Source of the DNA: Lactobacillales bacterium
GTDB lineage: Bacteria > Bacillota > Bacilli > Lactobacillales > Streptococcaceae
Length of the DNA: 64,000 nt
NCBI GenBank assembly: GCA_031261175.1
Contig: JAISJW010000022.1
Span: 178,154 to 242,153 of the forward strand
Reading direction: 5' to 3'
A model generated the notes under the pieces. The model was given only the letters and a program-made list of their open reading frames with translations, made no database searches and was not told where the DNA came from. The translations under genes and the position numbers were made by a program. This document shows, one piece after another, positions 46,018 through 55,528 of this stretch (its first letter is position 1; every line of letters starts with the position of its first letter).

Positions 46018-47322
46018 ATGAAATTAAGAGATATTTTCACTACGGCAAGTAGCAACCTAATGCGCAACAAAGGGCGGACAATCCTAACCATCGTGGCAAT
46101 TTTCATCGGCGCGGTGACAATTTCGCTGACGACCGGGTTGAATGCCGGAATTAATAATTACATCGATAATCAGCTGAATAGCGCAGGCGGAAAAAACGTT
46201 TTGGTTGTGCTGAATCAGCCTGAAACGAAGTCTTCTGGACCCGCGAAATATGAGCCGGAGACGGAAGTCCCCGCTTCGACGCCCGGTAGTAACGGAGCCG
46301 TTAAGATTATTACAAAGGCGCAGTTGGCTAAAATTTCTGCGGTGAAAAACGTGAAGCATGCTGGTGAATATGCGATGCCGTCGATTACCTATATTGAAGG
46401 GCCAAACGGCACTAAATATGAAGGCGCGGTGAACGCGACAGTGCCTGGGGTAGAGATGCCTTTGAAAGTGGGCGTTCATTTTGATGGCGACAACAAAACG
46501 AAACCTGAAATTATTTTGACGCCGGAATATGTAAAACCTCTTGGATTTAAATCTGCGGAGGCGTCGCTTGGAAAAACAGTAACTTTGGCGGCAAGTACAA
46601 CGCCAGGACCTACGGGGCCGAGCGTGGTTAAAACTTTTGAAGCCAAGGTCGTTGCGGTCGGCGAAAAATCTTTGCTGATGTCTAATACGTCGATTTTGAA
46701 TTCGGCTGCGACGGATAAGATTCGTGAAATCACACAAATTGGGATGCCTGAAGAAATGAAGGATAACTACTTAGCCGTGATGGCGCAGTTAAAACCTGGC
46801 TTGACGGATTCGCAAATCAATGACGCAAAAAAAGCCGTTGAAAAACTAGGATTCAAAGCGACAACGATCGATGACGAAATCGGGATGGTCAAAAACATCA
46901 TCAACGCAATTACCGGTGTCTTGACGTTCTTTGGCGCAATCGCTTTGGTGGCGGCGGCGTTCGGTATCATCAACACATTGTTTATGTCAGTTCAAGAACG
47001 AACTCGTGAAATCGGCTTGATGAAAGCGATGGGATTATCAAGTGGAAAAGTTTTCCTTAGCTTCTCTGTCGAAGCGATTTTGATCGGCTTCTGGGGTTCA
47101 GCTTTAGGCGTTCTAGGTGCAACAGGTTTCGGAGCATTGGTCAACACGGTCGCTCAAAAGTCCTTCCTAAAAGGACTTGATGGCTTGACTTTGATTTCGA
47201 TGACTCCACAAAACGTGGTGCTCGTTATGGCAATTATCATTTTCATCGCCTTCCTAGCAGGCACGCTTCCGGCTCGCCGCGCAGCAGCACAAGATCCAAT
47301 CGAAGCTCTACGTTACGAATAA
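46018..47322 (+). CDS. FtsX-like ABC transporter permease (MacB type)
   Basis: The protein (434 residues from ATG 46018) has an N-terminal helix (about 17-40), a large extracytoplasmic MacB periplasmic-core-like domain rich in Thr/Pro/Gly (about 45-275), and three C-terminal helices with TREIGLMKAMGLSSGKVFLSF. ATG 46018 lies directly after the ATPase stop; an upstream GTG at 46006 is possible but lacks spacing to the ribosome site. Works with the preceding ATPase. No regulator lies adjacent. Confidence 0.93.
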   Translation: MKLRDIFTTASSNLMRNKGRTILTIVAIFIGAVTISLTTGLNAGINNYIDNQLNSAGGKNVLVVLNQPETKSSGPAKYEPETEVPASTPGSNGAVKIITKAQLAKISAVKNVKHAGEYAMPSITYIEGPNGTKYEGAVNATVPGVEMPLKVGVHFDGDNKTKPEIILTPEYVKPLGFKSAEASLGKTVTLAASTTPGPTGPSVVKTFEAKVVAVGEKSLLMSNTSILNSAATDKIREITQIGMPEEMKDNYLAVMAQLKPGLTDSQINDAKKAVEKLGFKATTIDDEIGMVKNIINAITGVLTFFGAIALVAAAFGIINTLFMSVQERTREIGLMKAMGLSSGKVFLSFSVEAILIGFWGSALGVLGATGFGALVNTVAQKSFLKGLDGLTLISMTPQNVVLVMAIIIFIAFLAGTLPARRAAAQDPIEALRYE

Positions 47323-47332
47323 TAATTTTGCG

Positions 47333-47361
47333 AAACAGATGGCTTAAAATGTCATCTGTTT
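47333..47361 (+). terminator. Terminator after the ABC operon
   Basis: AAACAGATG (47333-47341) and CATCTGTTT (47353-47361), then TTTT. Confidence 0.8.
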
Positions 47362-47384
47362 TTTATTGTTAAAAAGCTAATGTG

Positions 47385-47457
47385 AATTTTAGGAGGAGTC
47401 AGGTGCATTTCTGAGCCTAAAAAGTAGGGATATTAGCGTTTAACTCCTCCCAAAATT
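47385..47457. repeat. Inverted repeat with two competing pairings
   Basis: AATTTTAGGAGGAGT (47385-47399) pairs with ACTCCTCCCAAAATT (47443-47457) with one mismatch. The inner part of the same left arm, TTTTAGG, can instead pair with CCTAAAA (from 47416). The element precedes the yitT promoter. Confidence 0.7.
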
Positions 47458-47463
47458 AAAAGA

Positions 47464-47474
47464 TGTGATATAAT
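47464..47474 (+). promoter_or_regulatory. Extended -10 promoter of yitT
   Basis: TGTGATATAAT, only 10 bp before the ATG, so the transcript leader is very short or nearly absent. Confidence 0.6.
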
Positions 47475-47483
47475 TAATCCATT

Positions 47484-48380
47484 ATGTTGAATAAATTAAA
47501 AAAATATTGCACGCCCGACGATTTGAAGGCGAGCATTCCCAAACTCAGCGCCATCGCGGTCTACGCCTTCCTGTCATCGGTGACGATCAACGCCTTCTAC
47601 CAGCCGGCCCACATCTACTCGAGCGGCCTGACGGGACTTGCCCAAATCATCGACACCCTGCTCGGAAAATTCATTGGGGCAAGTATCCCGATCGGATGGA
47701 TGATTTTCATTTGTAATCTGCCGATGTTTATCATCGCGTTTAAGTATATCGGGAAAAGGTTTACGCTGTTTACGGTGATGACGGTTTTCGCGAGTTCGCT
47801 CGTGATGAGTGTGCTGCCTTTACAGGCTTTGACGGGGGATCCGATAATGTCTGCGGTCTTCGGGGGAGCGACATTCGGACTGGGGATAGGGTTCTGTCTG
47901 AAAAATGGGATTAGTTCAGGTGGACTCGATATTATCGGAATTATCGTGCGTAAAAGAACGGGGAAAACGATAGGTTCGATTTCGATGATGTTTAATCTCG
48001 GAATCATCATTTTGAGTGGAATTTTGTTCGGACTTTCGAATATGTTTTATTCGGCGATTGCTATCTTTTTAAGTGGCATGGTGGTCGACGTAGTCTACAC
48101 GCGTCAGAAAAAATTGCAAATTATGATTGTGACGTCGCGTACTAAGGAAGTAGTTGATGAAGTGCAGTTGCTTTTGCGCCGGGGGATTACAATTATTCAC
48201 AGCGCTGAGGGGGCTTATTCGCACGAACGGCGCGAGGTTCTGATTTTAGTGATTACGCGTGATGAGATTCCGGTGTTCAAAAAAGCGATGCAAGTGGCCG
48301 ATCCAAATGCGTTCGTTTCGATCAGTGAAGACGTGAAAATTATGGGTAATTTTTACGATACGGAAAGCGAGATTCGCTAA
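47484..48380 (+). CDS. YitT/DUF2179-family membrane protein
   Basis: The 298-residue protein has five or six helices in the YitT domain (AFLSSVTINAFYQPAHIYSSGLTGLAQI, FGLGIGFCLKNGISSGGLDIIGIIV, GLSNMFYSAIAIFLSG) and a soluble C-terminal DUF2179 domain (QIMIVTSRTKEVVDEV, LLRRGITIIHSAEGAYSHERREVLILVITRDEI). Function in Bacilli is unsettled. With its -10 close to the ATG and no Shine-Dalgarno visible, it may be translated from a leaderless mRNA. Its stop overlaps the rsuA start. Confidence 0.92.
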   Translation: MLNKLKKYCTPDDLKASIPKLSAIAVYAFLSSVTINAFYQPAHIYSSGLTGLAQIIDTLLGKFIGASIPIGWMIFICNLPMFIIAFKYIGKRFTLFTVMTVFASSLVMSVLPLQALTGDPIMSAVFGGATFGLGIGFCLKNGISSGGLDIIGIIVRKRTGKTIGSISMMFNLGIIILSGILFGLSNMFYSAIAIFLSGMVVDVVYTRQKKLQIMIVTSRTKEVVDEVQLLLRRGITIIHSAEGAYSHERREVLILVITRDEIPVFKKAMQVADPNAFVSISEDVKIMGNFYDTESEIR

Positions 48381-49090
48381 TGAGACTCGATAAATACTTA
48401 GCTGATATGAATCTTGGCACACGGAGCGAAGCGAAAGTTTTGCTTAAGGGTAAGCGAGTTAAGGTCAACGGGAATATTATAAAGACCGGGAATCATCAGG
48501 TAGATTTACAAAATGATATAGTTGAATTAGATGGTCAGGTTATCAGCTATCAAAAATATTTTTATTATATGTTGAACAAACCAGCAGGAGTTGTAAGTTC
48601 GACGAAAGATCCATTGCACAAAACAGTGATGGAGCTGATTCGCAAAGAAGATTTTCGTGACGATTTATTTATGTGTGGTCGCCTGGATAAAGATACAGAG
48701 GGCTTGCTGCTCATAATGAACAACGGTGACCTGTCTTATAAATTATTAGCGCCTCAACATCACGTTGATAAAAAATATTATATCGAATGCGCCGAAGATT
48801 TAAAGGGCGAAGATATTATAACCTTAGCGCACGAAGTCCGCCTTAATGATGAGGAAACCGTTCGCGGCGGGAAACTCGAAATTGTTGGAAAACGCACGGC
48901 CTACCTAACTATTAACGAAGGGAAATTTCACCAAGTAAAACGAATGTTCCACGCTATTAATAACGAGGTATTGTATCTAGAACGTGTAACTTTCGGTCCG
49001 CTCGAACTTGATCCTTTACTAAGGCATGGCGAATATCGTCCTTTAACCGAAGATGAAGTCGGACTACTATTAGATTTTATAAAAAAATAA
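48380..49090 (+). CDS. 16S rRNA pseudouridine synthase (RsuA/RluB family)
   Basis: The 236-residue protein has an S4 domain (MRLDKYLADMNLGTRSEAKVLLKGKRVKVNG) and a catalytic domain with GRLDKDTEGLLLI, containing the active-site aspartate, and KFHQVKRMF. RsuA-type enzymes convert U516 of 16S rRNA to pseudouridine. Overlaps yitT by one base. Confidence 0.93.
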   Translation: MRLDKYLADMNLGTRSEAKVLLKGKRVKVNGNIIKTGNHQVDLQNDIVELDGQVISYQKYFYYMLNKPAGVVSSTKDPLHKTVMELIRKEDFRDDLFMCGRLDKDTEGLLLIMNNGDLSYKLLAPQHHVDKKYYIECAEDLKGEDIITLAHEVRLNDEETVRGGKLEIVGKRTAYLTINEGKFHQVKRMFHAINNEVLYLERVTFGPLELDPLLRHGEYRPLTEDEVGLLLDFIKK

Positions 49091-49102
49091 AGAGGAAATA
49101 AA

Positions 49103-49975
49103 TTGTTAGAGATTAAATCGGCAAAAATATTATCATCTGAAACAAAGCAAAGCGCAAATGAATTGTTTGCAGCTGTTCATAGAACTGATAATACATTTTT
49201 CAAACCTAACTTAACAAATGATTCAGGTGTGATAGAAAGTATCACACCTTATTTTTGGATTGAAAAAGATGGAAATGTATCTTCGCTTCTAGCAATATTC
49301 GTGGAAGGTTATGAGAGTAATTATGTGGCTAACGCTTGGCTAATGACTTGCCCGGATGATAGGGATCAAGGTTATGCGACTGCTCTGGTTGAGGCAGCTA
49401 AGGCTGAATTGAAAGTGCACAATATAGATGAATTGGTCTTTATGAGTGAAACGGCGTTCCTCGATCAAAACGAATGGTTCGTTGAAAAATATAATCTCAT
49501 TGAACCGTTGGCAAGTGCGTACGAAATGAAATTAGATAAGCTCGTTGAACCCCAAAAAAGCTGGATTGAGGTTCGATTAGCTTCGTTAGTAGATTTAGAA
49601 TTAGTGGCTGAATTACATTCGGTGATCTATTCTGTTCCGCGCGAAGCAACAACCTGTTCCGCAAAGAAAGACTTAAGCGATGAAAACACAAGGTGTTTTG
49701 TTTTTTATAAAGATAATGTCGGTATTGGTTTGGTTAAAGTAGATTTGGCGAATCAATCGGCATATATCCATACGGTAGGCATTTTGGAAGGGTATCGAGG
49801 AAAAGGATATGCACAAGAAGGCTTAGTGCAAGTAATCAAAGCTATTCAAAAAGAAACTTCGGCTATTCCCACTATTCAAGTAAGATCTCAAAATATCGTA
49901 GCGATAAAAGTCTACGAGAAAATTGGTTTTAAAGTGCGGACTATTTATAATTGGTTTGCAACTAGCTCCAAATGA
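49103..49975 (+). CDS. Protein with tandem GNAT acetyltransferase domains
   Basis: The 290-residue protein has two GNAT halves: about 1-140 with the acetyl-CoA loop RDQGYATAL and about 150-290 with RGKGYAQEGL and IKVYEKIGFK. Substrate unknown. Start is TTG 49103 after AGAGGAAA. A perfect 10-bp hairpin (49225-49234 with 49240-49249) lies within the gene. It follows rsuA by 12 bp. Confidence 0.85.
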   Translation: MLEIKSAKILSSETKQSANELFAAVHRTDNTFFKPNLTNDSGVIESITPYFWIEKDGNVSSLLAIFVEGYESNYVANAWLMTCPDDRDQGYATALVEAAKAELKVHNIDELVFMSETAFLDQNEWFVEKYNLIEPLASAYEMKLDKLVEPQKSWIEVRLASLVDLELVAELHSVIYSVPREATTCSAKKDLSDENTRCFVFYKDNVGIGLVKVDLANQSAYIHTVGILEGYRGKGYAQEGLVQVIKAIQKETSAIPTIQVRSQNIVAIKVYEKIGFKVRTIYNWFATSSK

Positions 49976-50088
49976 CCGAAAACTTTGAAATTTGGCCCTT
50001 TTTTGGACAGTTTGAGTACATATAGATTTTATATGTACTCAAACTGTCCAAAATTGGGTCATTTTCGTAAAAAAGCGGACATTTGGAG
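49966..50088. repeat. Nested inverted-repeat element, copy 3
   Basis: A perfect 24-bp inner stem (50001-50024 and 50030-50053, loop GATTT) is enclosed by outer arms CTCCAAATG (49966-49974) and CATTTGGAG (50080-50088); AATGACC (49971-49977) can also pair with GGTCATT (50057-50063). Spacers TTTGGCCCTTTTTTGG and GGGTCATTTTCG match those of the 13547-13679 copy. The left outer arm includes the GNAT stop codon. Confidence 0.85.
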
Positions 50089-50136
50089 TCGCTTTTAAAA
50101 ACCTTTTCATATAATTCCCAAAAAAACATAGTTTTT

Positions 50137-50202
50137 AGTGGCAGAAGGTGGGAGATTGTGGTATAATTTAGTTAAAGTGGGGCAAAGTGGGTGAAAGTGT
50201 CA
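50137..50202 (+). promoter_or_regulatory. mraZ promoter with phased MraZ boxes
   Basis: GTGG occurs at 50138, 50148 and 50158, and AAAGTG at 50174, 50184 and 50194: two sets of three direct repeats with exact 10-bp period on each side of TATAAT (50162-50167, within TGTGGTATAAT). MraZ is known to bind tandem TGGG-type repeats in its own promoter in E. coli and Mycoplasma. The layout is therefore a likely autoregulatory operator. Confidence 0.75.
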
Positions 50203-50237
50203 TATTTCACTTGCCTAAGGAAAAGGAGGTACAGCTT

Positions 50238-50669
50238 ATGTTTATGGGTGAATATTCCAACAACATCGACGAAAAAGGCAGACTGGTTATCCCGTCTAAA
50301 TTCCGTGCGATGCTTGGCGAAGAGTTCGTAATAACTCGTGGACTTGATGGATGTATCTTTGGATATCCGGTCCTTGAATGGAAGAAATTTGAGGCTAAAC
50401 TTAAAGAACTTCCGGTGGCTAACAAAAAAACTCGTGAGTTCGTTCGCTTCTTCTACTCGGCTGCTACGGAATGTGGCTTCGATAAAAGTGGGCGCGTGAG
50501 CATCCCGACGGCACTTCGTGAGCACGGTGATCTGCGCCGCGAATGCATTATCGTGGGTGTTGGTGGCCGCATCGAAATTTGGAACAAAGACGAGTGGCAA
50601 AAGAACACTCTTGCAGCTGAGGACGATTTCGAGTCGATTGCAGATGCAATGAGCGACTTCGGATTCTAG
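50238..50669 (+). CDS. mraZ: Transcriptional regulator MraZ
   Basis: The 143-residue protein has two AbrB-like swapped-hairpin repeats (MFMGEYSNNIDEKGRLVIPSKFR and ECGFDKSGRVSIPTALREHG). It controls the division and cell wall cluster. Start is ATG 50238 after AAAGGAGG; the possible upstream frame overlaps the operator repeats. Confidence 0.96.
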   Translation: MFMGEYSNNIDEKGRLVIPSKFRAMLGEEFVITRGLDGCIFGYPVLEWKKFEAKLKELPVANKKTREFVRFFYSAATECGFDKSGRVSIPTALREHGDLRRECIIVGVGGRIEIWNKDEWQKNTLAAEDDFESIADAMSDFGF

Positions 50670-50675
50670 AAAACT

Positions 50676-51626
50676 ATGACGGAAAACTTTAATCACGTCA
50701 CGGTTCTCCTGCACGAAACGGTCGATCAGCTCGACATAAATCCCGACGGCGTCTACGTTGACTGCACCCTTGGGGGCGCTGGTCACACGACATATCTCTT
50801 GGGCAAGTTAAGCCCGAAAGGCCGCCTGTATTCGTTCGACCAAGATATGGTCGCGATTGAAAATGCGGCGAAACTTTTAAAAGATGATATCGATTCAGGT
50901 AAGCTAACTTTGATTCACGCGAATTTCGCCGAATTAAAAGAGGCGCTAAACCTAGTCGGCATCGAAGAAGTTGATGGCGTTCTATACGACCTTGGAGTTT
51001 CATCTCCGCAACTCGATGTAGTGGAACGAGGTTTCAGCTATCATAACGATGCACCGCTTGATATGCGGATGAATCAGGAACAAGAATTAACAGCTTACAC
51101 AGTTGTGAACGAATATGCGTTCAACGACTTATTAAAAATATTTTCGCGCTACGGCGAAGAAAAATTCTCGAAACAAATAGCGAGAAAAATTGAGCAATAT
51201 CGCGATAACGTCGGCCCGATCGAAACAACGGGTCAGCTTGTCGAATTGATAAAAGAAGGAATCCCCGCAGCGGCTCGTCGCAACGGCGGACACCCTGCAA
51301 AACGGGTCTTCCAAGCAATCCGCATCGAGGTCAACAGCGAACTCGAGGTGATCGCCGAGTCCCTAGAACAGGCCATCGACATATTAAGAAAAGGTGGACG
51401 TATCAGCGTCATCACGTTCCACTCGCTCGAAGATCGCCTCGTCAAAAACATCTTCAAAGAACGCAGTTCGCTCCCTGACTTGCCACCCGGTCTGCCGGTC
51501 CTGCCAAGCGAGATGGAAGCCGAGCTGAGACTTATAACGCGGAAACCAATCGTGGCAAGTGAAGAAGAACTTGCCCACAATAACAGAGCTCGGAGCGCGA
51601 AGCTGCGGGTCGCACAAAAAAATTAG
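50676..51626 (+). CDS. rsmH: 16S rRNA m4C1402 methyltransferase RsmH
   Basis: The 316-residue enzyme has [13 protein letters not shown], the SAM motif [29 protein letters not shown], and [15 protein letters not shown]. Second gene of the dcw cluster, 6 bp after mraZ. Confidence 0.97.
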   Translation: MTENFNHVTVLLHETVDQLDINPDGVYVDCTLGGAGHTTYLLGKLSPKGRLYSFDQDMVAIENAAKLLKDDIDSGKLTLIHANFAELKEALNLVGIEEVDGVLYDLGVSSPQLDVVERGFSYHNDAPLDMRMNQEQELTAYTVVNEYAFNDLLKIFSRYGEEKFSKQIARKIEQYRDNVGPIETTGQLVELIKEGIPAAARRNGGHPAKRVFQAIRIEVNSELEVIAESLEQAIDILRKGGRISVITFHSLEDRLVKNIFKERSSLPDLPPGLPVLPSEMEAELRLITRKPIVASEEELAHNNRARSAKLRVAQKN

Positions 51627-51638
51627 GAGGGTTAGATT

Positions 51639-52040
51639 ATGAATGCTGCACAAAAGTTAACGACGATTCGTCCATATGAAGTTGAGCAGCCGAAAATCGC
51701 GCCCAACGCCTATACGACTGAGCTGCAAAAATCATTTGCCCAAGCTCGCTCGAAAGAAATCCAAAAATTGCGTGTCGCTCACGTGAAATTCATTAAAGTT
51801 GCAATTGTCGCGGGATTGACGGTAGCGGGCTTGCTGGCTACGGTTATGATTACGACGACTAGCATCGCGACGCTTGAAGCGCAAATTTCACACTCGAAGG
51901 CAATTGTCCAAGCGAATAGCGACGAAATTGCCCAAAAAGTTGATGCTAAAAAAGATTTGATTAAAAAAGATCGCCTGACTGATATCGCCAAGAATCAAGG
52001 CCTAGTGCCGATGGCGACGAATGCACCGCGTCTAAAATAA
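51639..52040 (+). CDS. ftsL: Cell division protein FtsL
   Basis: The 133-residue protein has a cytoplasmic N-terminus (about 50 residues), one membrane helix (about 51-73) and an extracytoplasmic leucine-zipper-like helix ending in a short LTDIAKNQGLVPM motif. FtsL works with DivIC/FtsB in the divisome. Sequence identity is low across FtsL proteins, so the call leans on topology and place after rsmH. Confidence 0.88.
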   Translation: MNAAQKLTTIRPYEVEQPKIAPNAYTTELQKSFAQARSKEIQKLRVAHVKFIKVAIVAGLTVAGLLATVMITTTSIATLEAQISHSKAIVQANSDEIAQKVDAKKDLIKKDRLTDIAKNQGLVPMATNAPRLK

Positions 52041-52090
52041 ATAAAATTTAACAGCAGGCGACCCGTCTGTTGTTTTTCTATGGAGGAAAA

Positions 52091-53497
52091 ATGAGCAAAA
52101 ATTACACGTTCCCGGCCGGATTCTGGTGGGGCAGTGCGGCAAGTGGCCCGCAAACAGAAGGACGCTACGACGGAGATGGAAAAGGCGACAGCCTTTGGGA
52201 TTACTGGTTCGAGCAAGAACCCGAGAAATTTTTCGGTGGGGTCGGACCTGAGCGGACAAGTCGCGTTTACAAAATGTATAAAGAAGATGCGCGCTTGATG
52301 AAGGAAACGGGGCACAACTCGTTCAGGACTTCGATCCAGTGGAGCCGCTTGATCCCAGATGCGACGGGCGAGGTTAATCCAGAAGCGGTTAAGTTTTATA
52401 ACGATTATTTCGATGAATTAATCGCGAACGGAGTTGAACCTTTCGTCGGGTTATTCCACTTCGATATGCCGATGGCGCTCCAAAACGAAGGCGGCTGGTT
52501 GAACCGCAAAACGGTTGATGCCTACGCACGTTATGCTAAGATTGCATTTGAATTGTTCGGTGACAAAGTGAAACGTTGGTTCACCTATAATGAGCCGATC
52601 GTGCCGGTTGAGGGTGGGTATCTTTACGATTTCCACTACCCGAATCACAAGAATATGAAAGAAGCGATGCGAGTGATGTATCACGAAATAGTCGCTCAGG
52701 CTTTAGCGATCAAAGAATTCCACGAAGGCGGATTCGATGGGACGATTGGGGTGGTGTTGAACTTGACACCAAGTTACCCTCGTGATCCGGAAAATCCCGA
52801 AGACGTTAAGGCGGCGAAGCTCGCTGATGCGTTGTTTAATCGTTCATTCCTTGACCCTTCGATTTTGGGAACTTTACCAGAAGAGTTAAAATGGTTATGG
52901 GCCGATAGTGGTACAACGCCAGATATGCTCGAAGGTGATGCAGAATTAATCGCGAATAATACTATTGATTTATTGGGTATAAATTATTACCAGCCTCGCC
53001 GCATCAAGGCGAAGGAAACTCCGGTCGAAGGCGATGGTAAGGGCGGTCCGATGCCGGAAGATTATTTCGATAATTACGACTGGCCGGAGAAAAAAATGAA
53101 TCCGTATCGTGGTTGGGAAATCTACGAAAAAGGGATTTACGACTGCCTGATCAACGTTAAGGAAAATTACGGAAACATCGATTGCTACATTTCGGAAAAC
53201 GGAATGGGCGTCGAAGGCGAAGAGCGCTACATCGATGCCAACGGCGAAATCCAAGATGATTACCGCATCGAATTTGTCCGCGATCACCTGAAATGGGTGC
53301 ATCAAGCGATCGCCGAGGGTTCGAATTGCCACGGCTACCACATGTGGACTTGCATGGATTGCTGGAGTTGGACGAACGCCTACAAGAATCGCTACGGCTT
53401 CATCGCGGTCGACCTCGACAACGATGGCGCGCGCACAGTCAAAAAATCGGGCAAGTGGTTCCACCAAGTCGTTGCCGATAATGGATTTGAAGCTTAA
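52091..53497 (+). CDS. Family 1 glycoside hydrolase (6-phospho-beta-glucosidase-like)
   Basis: The 468-residue enzyme has the acid/base motif TYNEP, the nucleophile motif YISENGMG, and the N-terminal FPAGFWWGSAASGPQTEG signature. It cleaves (phospho-)beta-glucosides. Start is ATG 52091 after GGAGG. No PTS gene is adjacent; it occupies the position where pbp (ftsI) and mraY normally follow ftsL. Confidence 0.93.
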   Translation: MSKNYTFPAGFWWGSAASGPQTEGRYDGDGKGDSLWDYWFEQEPEKFFGGVGPERTSRVYKMYKEDARLMKETGHNSFRTSIQWSRLIPDATGEVNPEAVKFYNDYFDELIANGVEPFVGLFHFDMPMALQNEGGWLNRKTVDAYARYAKIAFELFGDKVKRWFTYNEPIVPVEGGYLYDFHYPNHKNMKEAMRVMYHEIVAQALAIKEFHEGGFDGTIGVVLNLTPSYPRDPENPEDVKAAKLADALFNRSFLDPSILGTLPEELKWLWADSGTTPDMLEGDAELIANNTIDLLGINYYQPRRIKAKETPVEGDGKGGPMPEDYFDNYDWPEKKMNPYRGWEIYEKGIYDCLINVKENYGNIDCYISENGMGVEGEERYIDANGEIQDDYRIEFVRDHLKWVHQAIAEGSNCHGYHMWTCMDCWSWTNAYKNRYGFIAVDLDNDGARTVKKSGKWFHQVVADNGFEA

Positions 53498-53577
53498 ATG
53501 CACCGTTACCTCGCAAAAACAGGCTAAAACTTCGAAAATATCACTTTTAGTGTGCGTTTCTCAATTATTAAGCTAAC

Positions 53578-53607
53578 AACCGGGCTAGTTACTCAACTAA
53601 CTCGGTT
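53578..53607 (+). terminator. Terminator after the glycosidase
   Basis: AACCGGGCTAGTT, loop ACTC, AACTAACTCGGTT followed by TTTTT. The -10 of the next operon (TGGTATAAT, 53611-53619) follows at once. Between 53498 and 53577 I see only short symmetric elements. Confidence 0.85.
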
Positions 53608-53654
53608 TTTTGGTATAATAGTAGAATAAAATCTAACAAGAAAGAGGCTGCGCG

Positions 53655-53906
53655 ATGCAAAAGAGTTTTTATCGCTTCATCGAGAGTGTAAAGGGTCCGA
53701 GGTTCCGGCCGCTTGCGAACAAAATTTACGCGGATACGAAGTTTCCAAAGCAGTCGAGCGACTACGAGGAGATTTCGACGTATCTCGAGATGAACTTAGA
53801 TTACATCGATGATATCGCGGAGTTTGACGATCTGTGGGATCGCTACTCGAACTTGGGGACGCACCTGCAGAAGGTTGTGCCCAATTATTTCCCGGAGGGG
53901 GTTTAG
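53655..53906 (+). CDS. yozE: YozE-family (UPF0346) protein
   Basis: The 83-residue protein (SFYRFIESVKGPRFRPLANKIYADTKFPKQSSDYEEISTYLE, then DDLWDRYSNLG) is the YozE SAM-like fold of unknown function conserved in Bacilli. It is followed by rbgA with one base between the stop and the ATG. AAGAAAGAGG precedes ATG. Confidence 0.93.
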   Translation: MQKSFYRFIESVKGPRFRPLANKIYADTKFPKQSSDYEEISTYLEMNLDYIDDIAEFDDLWDRYSNLGTHLQKVVPNYFPEGV

Positions 53907-53907
53907 A

Positions 53908-54753
53908 ATGGCAGTAATTCAATGGTTTCCGGGGCACATGGCGAAAGCCAAACGCGAAGTCCAGGAAAAATTAAAATATGTTGATATCGTGTTCGAGCTA
54001 GTCGATGCGCGCCTTCCTTTGTCGAGCCGCAACCCGCTGATGGACAAAATCGTCGGCGAGAAAAAACGCCTTGTTTTGCTCAATAAAGTCGACTTGGCCG
54101 ATCCGGCGAAAATCAAAAGCTGGATCGCCTATTTCGAACGTCAGGGGCACAAAGCGCTGGCGATCAATTCAAAAGAAAATTCGGCAAGTAAGCAAATCAT
54201 CAGCGCGGCAAAAGTCGAACTGAAAGAGAAGTTCGACCGCGAACGCTCGCGTGGGATTAAACCGCGTGCAATCCGTGCCATGACCATCGGGATTCCGAAC
54301 GTTGGGAAATCGACGTTGATGAACCGCTTGATCGGTAAAAAAATCGCGAACGTTGGGAATAAACCGGGTGTGACTAAGGGTCAACAGTGGCTGCGTCACA
54401 ATTCGGAATTGGAATTATTAGATACGCCAGGGATTTTGTGGCCGAAATTTGAGGATCCAGAAATCGCTAAAAAGCTAGCGCTGACTGGTGCGATTAAGGA
54501 TCAGCTGATTCCGATTGATGACATCGCTATTTATGCGATCGATTTCTTCAAGACGCACTATCCTGAATATCTGCGCAACCTTTACAAAATCGATAATTTC
54601 GAAGAAGACTCGGCGGAGATTTTATTGGAGCTGACCCGCAAGCGTGGGATGCGCGACGACTACGATCGCATGGCTGAGGTCATCCTGAACGACGTCCGCA
54701 GTGGCCGCCTTGGTCGCTACATCCTAGACGAGGTGCCTGTCGATGAAGATTAG
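53908..54753 (+). CDS. rbgA: Ribosome biogenesis GTPase RbgA (YlqF)
   Basis: The 281-residue circularly permuted GTPase has G4 [10 protein letters not shown]1 [13 protein letters not shown]3 DTPG, in the order G4-G5-G1-G2-G3, and a C-terminal RNA-binding domain. It matures the 50S subunit. Start is ATG 53908 after GGAGGGGG. It overlaps rnhB by 11 bp. Confidence 0.96.
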   Translation: MAVIQWFPGHMAKAKREVQEKLKYVDIVFELVDARLPLSSRNPLMDKIVGEKKRLVLLNKVDLADPAKIKSWIAYFERQGHKALAINSKENSASKQIISAAKVELKEKFDRERSRGIKPRAIRAMTIGIPNVGKSTLMNRLIGKKIANVGNKPGVTKGQQWLRHNSELELLDTPGILWPKFEDPEIAKKLALTGAIKDQLIPIDDIAIYAIDFFKTHYPEYLRNLYKIDNFEEDSAEILLELTRKRGMRDDYDRMAEVILNDVRSGRLGRYILDEVPVDED

Positions 54754-55528
54754 CGAAATCAAAGAAATCTTGGCAAGTGACGCTCCGCGAGCCGAACAGC
54801 TAGAAGAAATTAAAGCTGATCAGCGCGCTGGTGTGCAAAAATTATACGAATCTTATTTGAAACGATTAGCTAAACTCGAAGAAAAAAAAGAAGATTTTCA
54901 AAATCGTTTAAGCTATGAACGAGCAGCGCGCGCTAAAGGTGCAACCCTAATCGCCGGCATCGATGAAGTCGGACGCGGACCGTTGGCTGGACCAGTAGTT
55001 GCAGCAGCTGTAATTCTGCCAGAAGATTTCGATGTTATCGAAGTTAATGACTCGAAAAAAGTTCCGAAAAATAAACACCAAGAAATTTCAGATAAAATTT
55101 TAGAACAAGCGATTGCGGTTGGCGTGGGCGTAGTATCGCCTGCCACAATTGATCAAATCAACATCTACGAAGCAAGCAAACTCGCAATGGTTGAAGCGGT
55201 CACAAGACTTGCAACCGATTTTGGAAACGGGGAACAAGTCGTTCCGGATTATTTGCTAGTCGATGCGATGGAACTTCCGACAAAAACACCTCAAGACAAA
55301 ATCATCAAGGGTGATGCGAAAAGTGTTTCGATTGCGGCGGCGAGCATCGTCGCAAAAGTCGTGCGAGATGGCATGATGGCTGAATATGACAAGGCCTTTC
55401 CGGGCTACGGCTTCACTCAAAACGCCGGCTACGGCACGGCACTTCATCTCGAAGGTCTCGAAAAATACGGGATCACACCAATTCACCGTCTCACTTTCGA
55501 GCCGATTAAATCCATGGTGAACAAATAA
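54743..55528 (+). CDS. rnhB: Ribonuclease HII
   Basis: The 261-residue protein has an N-terminal extension (about 70 residues, helical, as in Bacilli RnhB) and the catalytic core [23 protein letters not shown] with D/E residues, VNDSKKVP, and DYLLVDAM. It removes ribonucleotides from DNA and RNA primers. Its stop overlaps the ribF start. Confidence 0.96.
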   Translation: MKISEIKEILASDAPRAEQLEEIKADQRAGVQKLYESYLKRLAKLEEKKEDFQNRLSYERAARAKGATLIAGIDEVGRGPLAGPVVAAAVILPEDFDVIEVNDSKKVPKNKHQEISDKILEQAIAVGVGVVSPATIDQINIYEASKLAMVEAVTRLATDFGNGEQVVPDYLLVDAMELPTKTPQDKIIKGDAKSVSIAAASIVAKVVRDGMMAEYDKAFPGYGFTQNAGYGTALHLEGLEKYGITPIHRLTFEPIKSMVNK

